Assembly: GCA_030591525.1 (NCBI GenBank)
Contig: JAUVAV010000006.1
Location: forward strand, 1 to 64,000
Reading direction: 5' to 3'
Length of the DNA stretch: 64,000 nucleotides
From: a candidate division FCPU426 bacterium
Lineage (GTDB): Bacteria; Oederibacteriota; JAAXVQ01; JAUVAV01
Shown here one piece after another: positions 43,012 to 52,190 of the stretch (its first letter is position 1; each line of letters starts with the position of its first letter). Position numbers and translations under genes: made by a program. The notes under the pieces are model-generated. The model saw nothing but the letters and a program-made list of their open reading frames with translations. It did not search any database and had not been told where the DNA came from.

Positions 43012-46000
43012 TTAAATTTCCTCCTCCACCGGACGTTGAAACAATATTTTTACTTTTTGGGTTACCCTCTCAACGCTCAAATAAATAGTTGGAATTACGA
43101 TCAAAGTCAGAAAGGTCGAAGATGCCAGGCCTCCGATAACCGTAACGGCCAAAGGCGACATAAGCTCCGCGCCGGCTCCCAGGGCCAGCCCTAAAGGAAT
43201 CAGAGCCATGATGGTGGAGAGTGCGGTCATTAGAATTGGACGCAAACGGATCCGGCTGGCCCGTATAACCGCGTCTTCAGGATCCGCCCCTCTCTCCCGC
43301 AGCAAATTGGTATAATCGATTAAAATAATACCGTTGGACACAACTATACCAATCAGCATAATCATGCCGATAATAACGACTACGGAGATCGCCATATTGG
43401 TTAAAAACAGAATCCACATAACTCCGATCAGGGAAAGAGGAACTGTAAACATTATAATAAACGGCTGAATCAGAGACTCAAACTGTGCGGCCATAATCAT
43501 ATAAACCAGCAAAACAGCCAGAATTAAGGCAAAAGCCAGGCTGTTATAAGATTCAGCCATTTGCTCGCTCTCCCCCCCCAAATTAACGAAATAGTCTTCC
43601 GGAAGAGGATATTTTTCCAGCCGGGAAGTAATTTCGTTAACTACCTCACTCAGCCCCCGATTATATATGCTGGCCGTAATCATGACAAACCGCTGGCGGT
43701 CCTTGCGTTTAATTTCCGAGGGCCCGACCCCCACCCCTATATAGGCCACCTCGTTTAAGGGCACGGCCATTTCCAGGGGTGAATAAATAAGCAGCTGTCT
43801 TAAGTCCGTGATGTTCTTTCGGTCTTCCGGCCGGAGCCGAACGCGAATATCCACTTCATCTTTGCCCGGTTCCTTAAACTTGGTCTCCGCGCTGCCTTTT
43901 ATGGCAACCTTGGCGGTTCGTGAAATGTCATCCACCGAAAGATTATACAACGCCGCTTTATCTCTTTGAATGTAGACCTTGGACTCCGGCGCTTCCTCTA
44001 CTATACTGTTTTTAATTCCAAAGAGACCCGGAATATCCATCAATAAATCTTCTATATCCTTGGTGATTTTTTTCAGTAAATTAAGATTTTTTCCCTTGAT
44101 CTCAATAACCACCGGAGCGCCGCCGGTAAAAGCCGAGACCTGCAAAGCGCTGTCCTGGGCGATATACTCAAAACGAGCCGGACCGGTATCCAACGGTTCG
44201 ACTTTTTGCTTAACCGCCTGAATAATATCCCGGGTAGAACGTTTTCTTTTCTTTTTTAAATTGATCATAATAGTGCTTTGATGCGATCCCATGGCTTCCG
44301 CCGCTTGTCCGATCGCTTCATCCTTGGACGATCCGATATTCACTGTCACATCCTTGATTTCCGGAACCGCCAGTAATATCTTCTCCACCTGACGGCATAC
44401 CTTATCCGTAATTTTAATCAAGGCTCCGGTCGGCAAATTAACCTTGATTATAAACTGGCTTTGATCAACTTTAGGCATAAACTCCTTATTAATGGGAAAC
44501 AGCAATAACATGCTAAGGCAAAAAACCACAAAAACCAGGCCTAAATTCCTTCCCGGACGTTCCATAAATTTCAAGAGCAGACGCGCAAAGAAAACTTCCA
44601 GGGTGTGCAAAACCGGCTCCACTTTCCGCAAATATTTAATATCGGTTAATTGCCGGTCACCGCCCCGGGAAACCAGCATGGGAATTAAAAGCAGCGCTCC
44701 GCCCAGCGAAGCCAACAAGGCAAAGGTCACGGTTAAAGCCAACTCGGAAAATAATTGCCCGGCCACCCCTTTGACAAAAACCATGGGAAGAAAAACCGTA
44801 ATCGTGGTAAAGGTAGATGCGATAATAGCCGAAGAAACCTCCATCGTTCCCACTACCGCCGCTTCCTTGGGCTGCAATCCCAACTGGCAATGCCGGTAAA
44901 TATTTTCAATGCAAACAATAGCATCGTCCACCAGCCGTCCGACGCCCAGCGCCAAACCGCCCAGGGACATCATATTCAAGGTGATTCCCTGAAAATACAT
45001 CAGGGAAAAAGTCGCTAGAATTGAAATAGGGATGGCGGTGATTACAATCGTGGAACTTCTAATATTCCGGAGAAAAAGCAGGATAACTATAAAAGCTAAA
45101 ATCCCTCCCATCACGGCATCTTCAAATACGCGGTCGATGGACTGCTTAACAAACAGAGATTGATCATATACCGTCACGATCCGCACTTTACGCCCCCGGG
45201 GAAGATCACCCTGTATTTTCCGAAGAGCCTGTTTTACGTTGTCAACCACTTCCAGCGTATTGGTGCCGGCTTGTTTTTGAATGGTAATGGAAATATTATC
45301 CTCTCCGTTGTAGCGGGAAATCGATGTTTGCTCTTTAAAACCATCTTCTACCTGGCCTATATCCGAGAGTAATATCACGCGGTTATCGACTTCCCGCGTG
45401 ATATTATCCGCGGGTTCGGTTAAGGGCGAGCGGACTATCGAGAGAGCCTGCTGTTCGTCAGCTTGGTATTCCTCGCTCTCGTCCAGCCCTACCGGTGATT
45501 GGGCAATTTCCTCCAAAGTGGTATATTCACCCATAGTTCTTATTAAATAATCGTAAAAATGACCATGAATGGTTCCGGCCGGATAATTAATATTGGAATT
45601 TTTCAAGGTTTCCAAAACCGTGAGCGGTGAAAGACCAGAGGCATTCAAGCGGCCCAAATCCAGGGTTACCAGAATCTCCCGCTCTAAACCTCCGGTGATT
45701 TGAACCGCCGCCACTCCCTCAGCCTTTTCTATCTGATTTTTAATGATTTTCTTGGATAATTCGCGCACCTCGTGAATCGGCATATTAGCCGAGACCGAAA
45801 GCGTTAGTATGGGAAGCTCGAAAGGATTGAACTTCATAACAATGGGATCTTCGGATTCCCGCGGCAATTTTTCTTTCACCAAATCAATTTTTTCCCGGAC
45901 GTTCAAGGCGGCAAAATCCATGGAAGTTCCCCAGCCAAATTCAAGCATTACCAGGGATACCCCTTCACGGGAAGTTGAAGTTATCCGTTTGACATTATTA

Positions 46001-46224
46001 ACCGAACTGCAGGCTTCCTCGATGGGCTTGGTAATCAGGGTCTCAATTTCTTCCGGAGCGGCATTTTCATAATTCGTCATTACTGTAAGCTGGGGATAAG
46101 TAATGGGAGGAAACAACTCGCGCGGCAGCCGCAAATAGGAAATAGCGCCCAGTAATACCACCGCCAGAAAAATCATGGCAACGGTTACGGGCCGGCGTAC
46201 TGCAAATTCAGGTAAATTACCCAA
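43012..46224 (-). CDS. RND efflux permease (first of two)
   Basis: 1070 residues, 12 predicted helices, HAE-1 type (FAVRRPVTVAMIFLAVVLLG; LFPPITYPQLTVMTNY). TM4 has RLVDDAIVCIEN with both aspartates; TM10 has VVSNGIILID. The large porter loops include DVTVNIGSSKDEA and AYIGVGVGPSEIKRKDR. It lies directly ahead of the second permease and about 270 bases after the adaptor gene, with family A repeats between. Substrate unknown; drugs, lipids or surface components are all possible. Confidence 0.92.
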   Translation of the reverse strand: MGNLPEFAVRRPVTVAMIFLAVVLLGAISYLRLPRELFPPITYPQLTVMTNYENAAPEEIETLITKPIEEACSSVNNVKRITSTSREGVSLVMLEFGWGTSMDFAALNVREKIDLVKEKLPRESEDPIVMKFNPFELPILTLSVSANMPIHEVRELSKKIIKNQIEKAEGVAAVQITGGLEREILVTLDLGRLNASGLSPLTVLETLKNSNINYPAGTIHGHFYDYLIRTMGEYTTLEEIAQSPVGLDESEEYQADEQQALSIVRSPLTEPADNITREVDNRVILLSDIGQVEDGFKEQTSISRYNGEDNISITIQKQAGTNTLEVVDNVKQALRKIQGDLPRGRKVRIVTVYDQSLFVKQSIDRVFEDAVMGGILAFIVILLFLRNIRSSTIVITAIPISILATFSLMYFQGITLNMMSLGGLALGVGRLVDDAIVCIENIYRHCQLGLQPKEAAVVGTMEVSSAIIASTFTTITVFLPMVFVKGVAGQLFSELALTVTFALLASLGGALLLIPMLVSRGGDRQLTDIKYLRKVEPVLHTLEVFFARLLLKFMERPGRNLGLVFVVFCLSMLLLFPINKEFMPKVDQSQFIIKVNLPTGALIKITDKVCRQVEKILLAVPEIKDVTVNIGSSKDEAIGQAAEAMGSHQSTIMINLKKKRKRSTRDIIQAVKQKVEPLDTGPARFEYIAQDSALQVSAFTGGAPVVIEIKGKNLNLLKKITKDIEDLLMDIPGLFGIKNSIVEEAPESKVYIQRDKAALYNLSVDDISRTAKVAIKGSAETKFKEPGKDEVDIRVRLRPEDRKNITDLRQLLIYSPLEMAVPLNEVAYIGVGVGPSEIKRKDRQRFVMITASIYNRGLSEVVNEITSRLEKYPLPEDYFVNLGGESEQMAESYNSLAFALILAVLLVYMIMAAQFESLIQPFIIMFTVPLSLIGVMWILFLTNMAISVVVIIGMIMLIGIVVSNGIILIDYTNLLRERGADPEDAVIRASRIRLRPILMTALSTIMALIPLGLALGAGAELMSPLAVTVIGGLASSTFLTLIVIPTIYLSVERVTQKVKILFQRPVEEEI

Positions 46225-46350
46225 GTTTTTCTATCCCCTGTAGTATAGTTTTCTTTAAATCTTCCCCGATACAGATTGCGGGGTATCTGAATGATTTCTT
46301 GTAATATTTAGTAATTCGCTTTCCTGTACTTTTAATGCAACCTACGGGAT

Positions 46351-46378
46351 GTAGGGGCGACGCATGCGTCGCCCCTAC
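46351..46378. repeat. Family A palindrome (GTAGGGGCGACGCATGCGTCGCCCCTAC)
   Basis: Perfect 28-base palindrome in the adaptor-RND spacer; same core as the copy at 48030. Confidence 0.9.
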
Positions 46379-46422
46379 ATCTTCCGCGGTCCCAACGTGC
46401 CGAGATATGCCAGCTACAGGAC

Positions 46423-46450
46423 GTAGGGGCGTTTAATTAAACGCCCCTAC
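46423..46450. repeat. Family A palindrome (GTAGGGGCGTTTAATTAAACGCCCCTAC)
   Basis: Perfect palindrome 44 bases from the preceding copy. Flanked on the right by CGAACGGCTAATATATTG, a flank seen at other copies. Confidence 0.9.
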
Positions 46451-46494
46451 AATTACCGCTGCCGTAACGAACGGCTAATATATTGCGTTTTTTC

Positions 46495-47883
46495 CTAAAA
46501 CGCCGTACTCTGGTATTCCATAACCTGGACTTTCGCTCCGTCCTTTAATTCTTCCATGCCTTCCACTACGACCAGTTCCCCTTCTTTCAAGCCTTCCGTG
46601 ATTTGCACGTTATCCGTAGTCACATAACCCAGTTTGACCGTCTTGAATTCCGCTTTATTATCCGGATTTACGGCAAACACATGGTAGGCTCCCTTAACCT
46701 TTTTCAAAGCCGGCCGGGGAATTATAATCGCATTTTTAGTTTCAAATATTTTTACGCGTACGCGCACGAACATCCCCGGAAGCAATAGCCGGTAAGGATT
46801 GGCGATTTGCACCTTGACATTCAAGGTTTTGCTCTTGCCTTTAACCATAGGCGAGATATTGGTAACCGTCCCACCGAAGTCCAAATCCGGATAGGCATCG
46901 ACATTTATCTTTACGGACTGCCCTAAAACCACTTTATTAATCTCCCGCTCCATAATTCCCGCCTCGGCAAAAACATCCTCCACATCGAGAAAGGTGGCGA
47001 CTTTCATATTGGGATTAACCATGGAGCCGACTTCTACGTCCCGGCTCCCGAGAATGCCGTCCGAAGGCGCCACGATTGCGGTCTTAGCTAATTCCGTTTG
47101 CGCCAGTTCCACCTCCAGCCTGGCTTCCTTTAACTTCAAGGGTATAATAGCGCCTAAATCATAGAGCGCCTGGGCATTTTCATATTTAACCTTGGCCTGC
47201 TCATACTTCAACAACTGCTCCTGGGGATCCAGTTGAACGATAACCTGTCCGGATTTAATTTCATCCCCCTCCCGGAAATAAAAAACCGAAACCACGCCGG
47301 AAATCTGGAATCCGAGATTTACCTGTGCAAAACCTTTGATACTGCCCATGGCCAGAATAGAATCCGAAAAATCTGTCTTAGTCGTCTTAAGCACCTTTAC
47401 CTGGGTGCCCATGTCAACTACGGCCACGCCTTCTAATTCTCCGGCCCTCCTTTTCTCTCCTAAAAACAGCTTGGATAATAACCAGGCCGATCCCATACCT
47501 AATATGACAATAAGCAGGCTGCCCGTCATCTTATGCTTACGGAACCAATTCATTAAGCCTGGAAGCTTCTCTTGCGGCTGTTTTTTAATTTTATCAATAG
47601 CCTCTTCCAGCTCGATTTTCTTGAATTGGGAAACCAAACCAGCAAAACGACCGCCGGCTCGGCTTTTTTTCTGCCCCCGTTGAGAAGGTTTTTCCGTTCG
47701 GTCTTCGGAAAGGTCGGATGCCTCGGAGGATTCTCCCATTTCCTGTTTTTTGATCTGGTCGTAAGTCAGATTATAAGAATGAACCAGTTTGGATTCTTTA
47801 CGTTTCTCTTCCGACGGCTTGTTTTCCGGTTCATCTCCCCCAGCTTTCTTATTTTTGTCCTTATCTTTGTCAAAGGGGTTCAT
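46495..47883 (-). CDS. RND periplasmic adaptor (MFP) with long charged N-terminal extension
   Basis: 462 residues. Residues 1-117 are hydrophilic and charged (NPFDKDKDKNKK, then Lys/Glu-rich), predicted cytoplasmic; a single helix follows at 118-140. From about 160 the membrane-fusion-protein core appears: lipoyl halves (GFQISGVVSVFYFREGDEIK; VAPSDGILGSRDVEVGSMV), a short alpha hairpin between them, a beta-barrel with KINVDAYPDLDFGG, and a membrane-proximal domain. It links the RND pumps to TolC. The N-terminal extension is unusual for adaptors and may bind cytoplasmic partners. Its stop is 270 bases from the first pump gene. Confidence 0.88.
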   Translation of the reverse strand: MNPFDKDKDKNKKAGGDEPENKPSEEKRKESKLVHSYNLTYDQIKKQEMGESSEASDLSEDRTEKPSQRGQKKSRAGGRFAGLVSQFKKIELEEAIDKIKKQPQEKLPGLMNWFRKHKMTGSLLIVILGMGSAWLLSKLFLGEKRRAGELEGVAVVDMGTQVKVLKTTKTDFSDSILAMGSIKGFAQVNLGFQISGVVSVFYFREGDEIKSGQVIVQLDPQEQLLKYEQAKVKYENAQALYDLGAIIPLKLKEARLEVELAQTELAKTAIVAPSDGILGSRDVEVGSMVNPNMKVATFLDVEDVFAEAGIMEREINKVVLGQSVKINVDAYPDLDFGGTVTNISPMVKGKSKTLNVKVQIANPYRLLLPGMFVRVRVKIFETKNAIIIPRPALKKVKGAYHVFAVNPDNKAEFKTVKLGYVTTDNVQITEGLKEGELVVVEGMEELKDGAKVQVMEYQSTAF

Positions 47884-47952
47884 TACATCCTCCTGCCTGG
47901 TTTAACGGTTTTTTTCTTGCCTGCAACGCCTTCTCTATACCACCCACGGGGC

Positions 47953-47980
47953 GTAGGGGCGTTTAATTAAACGCCCCTAC
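47953..47980. repeat. Family A palindrome (GTAGGGGCGTTTAATTAAACGCCCCTAC)
   Basis: Perfect copy between the PorV-OmpA gene and the adaptor gene, with flank CCGGTGATGTTCTAACCAACGG at the right. Confidence 0.9.
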
Positions 47981-48029
47981 AACTGCCGGTGATGTTCTAA
48001 CCAACGGCTAATATCTATGCCACCCGGAC

Positions 48030-48057
48030 GTAGGGGCGACGCATGCGTCGCCCCTAC
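48030..48057. repeat. Family A palindrome (GTAGGGGCGACGCATGCGTCGCCCCTAC)
   Basis: Perfect copy ending four bases beyond the stop codon of the PorV-OmpA gene. Confidence 0.9.
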
Positions 48058-48061
48058 AACT

Positions 48062-49966
48062 CTAATTACCACTCTTTATCAACTGCACTCTAACCCGCCG
48101 ATTCGAAGCACGGCCGCGTGCGGAATCATTGCTTTTAGCGGGATCCTTATCTCCAAAACCTCTCAGGGATATTTTATTACTGGGAATACTCTTGACCTGA
48201 ACCAGATACTCTCTAACCGCCTTGGCACGCTTAAGGGATAAATCTCTCTTCTTTTTTTCATCTGAAGAAGTATAACCATGCACCAATATAGTGCGTTTGG
48301 GATAGCTATCATAAGACAGGGCGATTTTATTTAAGGCATAAAGATACTTGGAGATCAAGCGGCTGTTTTGCTTGGAAAAATATACCGTGGTTTTAGTCAC
48401 CAGCTTGCCCGGGGCATCTTTGAAACCACGCTTTTTCGCTTCTTCCTTGGCAGCGGCTTCCACTTCGTCAAAAGCCAGGGTTTGCCTTTTCGCTTCCCGG
48501 CGAGCCGCCCGTTCCGCATCATCCTTGGTCCGGCGTTGGTATTTAGTCTGGCTGCGGCCAGGAGTACTCTGGCTCTTTTTCAATCCGGTTATTTTCGCCA
48601 GTAATTCTTTCTGGCTAAGCTTACTTCCCCGGCCTTTAGCAATTATCTTCGCAGCCTTACTTTTCCTTCTCCTTTTATCTTTGCTTTTCTCTTTGATATC
48701 CGCGCCCAGAGTCTTAGTTTCCTGCGCCACATCTTGAGCTCCCGGTTTCTTGGCCTCCACGGTAGTCATCTCCCGCTTGGCCTCCGGACTTTTTCTTACC
48801 ACGACTTTACCTTCCATGGATTTCCTCGATTTTACCATCCGCTTGGCAGTATCCCTGAGAGCTTTCTCGGAAGGCTTAAGTTCGCGCTTTACTACCTGTT
48901 TACGTTTTGGCAGAGTTCTTTCTTTTAAAATCTCCCCCCAGGAAAACTTCAAAGAAACCCGATGCGTTACACCCAGATCGCCAAAAGGCATAAACACATA
49001 ATCCAGTCCCAGCGCAGCGTATTTAATCCCCCCTCCGACAGAAAAACCCGGAGCCGCGGTGGGATCATAGCCGGTGCGATACCCGGCACGCAGCGCCAGA
49101 TCCAGCATCCGGTCAGGTCCTCCGCGTATTCCGGTATGGATCCAATACTCCGCGCCGGCATGCAGGGTTAAAATATTTTCAACCGCCTGGTAAGTAAAGT
49201 CCAAGGCCGTCACCAAGTCATCATCCAGAAACTGATAGCCCAAACCTAAGGCCGTGGAAAGCGGCAAGGGATCGTTCTGGTTGAAAAATTTTACAGCCGT
49301 TCCGAGATTCTTCACAGAGATCCCGATTACATGGGGAATCAGGCGGGTGCTCCACTTTTCAGGCGCCAGGGCGCGGTACCATCGTGTCCGGGAAATTAAA
49401 TATTGGTTTCCCAAATCAAGTCCGACGGAAAACGACTGGCTGTCATCTATGCTCTCTTGAATGATTTTAATTCCCACCCCCACCTTATGTTCCTTCCACC
49501 CCAGCTTCCCGGCCCAGGCAAAAGAAAGTGACATGTCAGAAGCTCCGAAAGTTCCACCACTGCTTAAAGTATCGTAATCCCCCGAAGCCATCTCGAAAGT
49601 TTTAGGAATATCCCCTAAGTATAGATACCCCACGCTCATTCCCACGGCTCCCACATTGGCATATTTATCGGCATATGAGAGATACTCGTAGCGAATATCC
49701 TCGAACCACTCCAAATGAGTTAAACCGACAGTACTGCGCTGCAACCTGGTCAAACCCGCAGGATTCCAGTAGCAGGCATCCACGTCATTAACTACCGCAG
49801 TATAGGCTCCACCCATAGCCTCTGCCCGGGCAGAGGTTCCAATCTTAAGAAACATGGCTCCTGCGGTTCCTTCACCGTCCGCCCGCGCATTTTGCCAGCT
49901 GCCCATTAAACTAAAAACCGCTATCCCAATCCCGATGATTTTAAATCTGTGCCCTGTAAGGCTCAT
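48062..49966 (-). CDS. PorV/PorQ-like beta-barrel fused to an OmpA-type domain
   Basis: 634 residues. Signal peptide about 1-30, then the PorV/PorQ (UPF0164) pattern: AGAMFLKIGTSARAEAMGGAYTAVVNDVDACYWNPAGLT and many alternating beta strands to about 335. A Lys/Arg-rich linker of about 170 residues follows, with VVKRELKPSEKA and KSKDKRRRKSKAAK. The C-terminal 110 residues are OmpA-like (TILVHGYTSSDEKK, SLRGFGDKDP, RASNRRVRVQLI), which binds peptidoglycan. It probably joins an outer-membrane barrel to the cell wall. The basic linker is unusual and could bind acidic polymers or the acidic TolC extension. Confidence 0.85.
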   Translation of the reverse strand: MSLTGHRFKIIGIGIAVFSLMGSWQNARADGEGTAGAMFLKIGTSARAEAMGGAYTAVVNDVDACYWNPAGLTRLQRSTVGLTHLEWFEDIRYEYLSYADKYANVGAVGMSVGYLYLGDIPKTFEMASGDYDTLSSGGTFGASDMSLSFAWAGKLGWKEHKVGVGIKIIQESIDDSQSFSVGLDLGNQYLISRTRWYRALAPEKWSTRLIPHVIGISVKNLGTAVKFFNQNDPLPLSTALGLGYQFLDDDLVTALDFTYQAVENILTLHAGAEYWIHTGIRGGPDRMLDLALRAGYRTGYDPTAAPGFSVGGGIKYAALGLDYVFMPFGDLGVTHRVSLKFSWGEILKERTLPKRKQVVKRELKPSEKALRDTAKRMVKSRKSMEGKVVVRKSPEAKREMTTVEAKKPGAQDVAQETKTLGADIKEKSKDKRRRKSKAAKIIAKGRGSKLSQKELLAKITGLKKSQSTPGRSQTKYQRRTKDDAERAARREAKRQTLAFDEVEAAAKEEAKKRGFKDAPGKLVTKTTVYFSKQNSRLISKYLYALNKIALSYDSYPKRTILVHGYTSSDEKKKRDLSLKRAKAVREYLVQVKSIPSNKISLRGFGDKDPAKSNDSARGRASNRRVRVQLIKSGN

Positions 49967-49999
49967 GCTTTATCCCCCCCACTCGGAGTACACATTAGT

Positions 50000-51154
50000 T
50001 TATCTCAAGATGGCCAATTTCCCTTTTTTGCGCTGACCCTCATTATTTTGGATTACGTATAAATAAATACCGGAAGCTAATTTCTGGCCGGACATATTCC
50101 TGACGCCGCTCCATTCAATCCGGTCGGAACCGTCGTTCTTTTCCGCCTCCCAAACAAGCTCTCCGCTCAGATTATATACTTTCAGAGAAGCATTAAACGT
50201 CAAATGAATAAAATTAATCCTCTTAAATACAGACTTTCTTTCCATATAAGGATTGGGGAAAACTATTACTCCGTCCAGATTATCTGACGGCTGAGCCGTG
50301 GTAGTCGGCGTCTGCGTGAGCGTTATGGTTGAAGTAGGCGTAATCGTAGGCGTATGCGTACTGGTAGGCGTAATGGTAAAGGTCGGAGTTATTGTAAAAG
50401 TCACGGTTATAGTGGGCGTAGCCGTAAAAGTCGGCGTATAAGTAGGGGTTGCAGTACAAGTGTGAGTAATAGTAAAGGTCGGCGTATGGGTCGGAGTTAC
50501 AGTACGCGTCGGGGTGTGGGTAAAGGTCGGTGAATAGGTCGGAGTTGAGGTGCGCGTCGAAGAGCAAGTAAAGGTAGGCGAAGCCGTTGCGGTCACAGTT
50601 CGGGTCGGCGTAGATGTAAAAGTCGGGGTAAGCGTTAAAGTCGGTGTATACGTCGAGGTCGGCGTTATCGTCCTGGTTACGGTACGTGTCGGAGTATACG
50701 TCCGTGTGTTGGTCGGGGTACCGGTTCGTGTAATCGTCGGTGTAACAGTAAAGGTCGGCGTCCTAGTGCTGCTCGGTGTAATCGTCGGGGTAGCGGTAAA
50801 GGTCGGCGTCCTAGTGCTGCTCGGTGTAATCGTCGCTGTAGCGGTAAAGGTCGGAGTCCCTGTGCTGCTCGGTGTAATCGTCGCTGTGGCGGTAAAGGTC
50901 GGAGTCCCTGTGCCGCTCGGTGTAATCGTCGACGTAGCGGTAATGGTAGGGGTCCCTGTGCTGCTCAGTGTAATCGTCGGAGTGGCGGTAAAGGTAGGAG
51001 TCCACGTGCTGCTCGGTGTAATCGTCCGGGTATCTGTAGGCGTTTCTGTGGGAGTATCAACCGCAGCCGCATGAGATAAGTCCCATAAGCCAAGCACACT
51101 TGCCACCACTATCAAAGCGACTACTATTTTATATTTCGGAAAAATCCATCTCAT
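50000..51154 (-). CDS. Exported Thr/Pro-repeat protein with FlgD-like C-terminal domain
   Basis: 384 residues. A signal peptide occupies about 1-31 ([21 protein letters not shown]). Residues 35-290 are a low-complexity mosaic of TPT, TPS and TPTFTAT units, built from a 48-base (16-residue) repeat. The C-terminal 90 residues read [39 protein letters not shown] and end KKGKLAILR, the FlgD Ig-like/secretion-tail pattern. The repeat is probably an extended stalk, perhaps O-glycosylated. It stands between two PorV-like genes. No relative can be named. Confidence 0.8.
   Translation of the reverse strand: MRWIFPKYKIVVALIVVASVLGLWDLSHAAAVDTPTETPTDTRTITPSSTWTPTFTATPTITLSSTGTPTITATSTITPSGTGTPTFTATATITPSSTGTPTFTATATITPSSTRTPTFTATPTITPSSTRTPTFTVTPTITRTGTPTNTRTYTPTRTVTRTITPTSTYTPTLTLTPTFTSTPTRTVTATASPTFTCSSTRTSTPTYSPTFTHTPTRTVTPTHTPTFTITHTCTATPTYTPTFTATPTITVTFTITPTFTITPTSTHTPTITPTSTITLTQTPTTTAQPSDNLDGVIVFPNPYMERKSVFKRINFIHLTFNASLKVYNLSGELVWEAEKNDGSDRIEWSGVRNMSGQKLASGIYLYVIQNNEGQRKKGKLAILR
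50285..51040. repeat. Tandem 48-base repeat array inside the Thr/Pro protein
   Basis: GCTCGGTGTAATCGTC recurs at 50771, 50819, 50867, 50915 and 51011 (48-base spacing, one changed unit at 50963). Shorter, degenerate units extend to about 50285. Encodes [15 protein letters not shown]-like units and is expected to vary in length between strains. Confidence 0.85.
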
Positions 51155-51217
51155 CCCTGCACCTCAAGATCATTACTAACTCCACCGTGACCGATGGTTT
51201 ATTCGTACCGTTTTCCC

Positions 51218-52165
51218 CTAATATTTTTCAATATCATCGCTGAGCGGGCCGTAATGTAATATCATACCTATCCTATGGGTCCCACCCAGGTCGGCATAAG
51301 GCACAAAAGCATAATCCAACTGGAGATCCGCCCAGCATACGCTGGCTCCGCCGGTCATATGATGAATAAAATTATCCGATTGCAGGTCATTGCCACCCAA
51401 TTGCTGACAAAAGCCTACCCGGACGGCAATAGTTTTCATGTACCAATATTCGCATCCCAGGCGGAGATTTAACCGGTTATCCAGGGGCTGATCAAGCTCC
51501 AAAGCGGCGTTGATGGCATGCTCCTTTTTTTCACCGAATAAATCCCGGTAGCCGACGCCGCCGCGAATATTCAGCGGTAACGAATCGCTTTTAATGTCCG
51601 GCCCAAGATTCCGGATAGCTAATCCCGCGGATATTTTATTATCCATAAAATGAACCAGCAGGCCCAAATCAGCCGCTTCACCAAAAACATCTTCCGGTCC
51701 CAGCCGGGACATAATAAATTTAAGATTCAATCCGACCGCGAAATTGGAAACCTGGAACCCATAGCCTAATACCCAGGCCAGATCAAAAACATTTTGAGGA
51801 TTTTCATCCACCAAATTATTATCAATATCAGGCATATGACGATATAAAACCTGCAAACCTCCGCCGTAGGATTCCCCTAAATGCTGGGCATACGACAGTA
51901 TCTCGTATTCCACGTCTCCGAACCAAAAAACATGTTCAAACGCCGCATCAAAATAATCCGGAGCAAGATAAGACAGTCCGGCAGGATTCCATTCCAAGCT
52001 ATTGATATCATCCGCCAAAGCTACAAATGCGCTTCCCATACCGGCCGGCCGGGCGGCATATCCCAGCTTGAGAAAATTAGCTGCCGAGGTCCCCACACCT
52101 CGCGCCTCGGCTTGAGTCGCTGCCATCAACAGCATTAGGGTTATTATTAAGAAAACTTTGCGCAT
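51218..52165 (-). CDS. PorV/PorQ family outer membrane protein
   Basis: 315 residues. Signal peptide about 1-21, then the family signature TSAANFLKLGYAARPAGMGSAFVALADDINSLEWNPAGL and beta strands to the end. The C-terminus HRIGMILHYGP has the form of a final barrel strand. In Bacteroidota PorV is part of type IX secretion; the family occurs widely elsewhere with unknown roles. No other type IX gene is in this window. It lies between the Kelch gene (25 bases) and the Thr/Pro protein gene. Confidence 0.85.
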   Translation of the reverse strand: MRKVFLIITLMLLMAATQAEARGVGTSAANFLKLGYAARPAGMGSAFVALADDINSLEWNPAGLSYLAPDYFDAAFEHVFWFGDVEYEILSYAQHLGESYGGGLQVLYRHMPDIDNNLVDENPQNVFDLAWVLGYGFQVSNFAVGLNLKFIMSRLGPEDVFGEAADLGLLVHFMDNKISAGLAIRNLGPDIKSDSLPLNIRGGVGYRDLFGEKKEHAINAALELDQPLDNRLNLRLGCEYWYMKTIAVRVGFCQQLGGNDLQSDNFIHHMTGGASVCWADLQLDYAFVPYADLGGTHRIGMILHYGPLSDDIEKY

Positions 52166-52190
52166 AAGAATCTCCTTAAATATTAAGGTT

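Noticed and set aside
50550-51074. 174-codon plus-strand frame of Val/Gly repeats (VGVxVKVGV)
   Set aside because: Antisense of the Thr/Pro repeat array; its regular sequence follows from the 48-base repeat.
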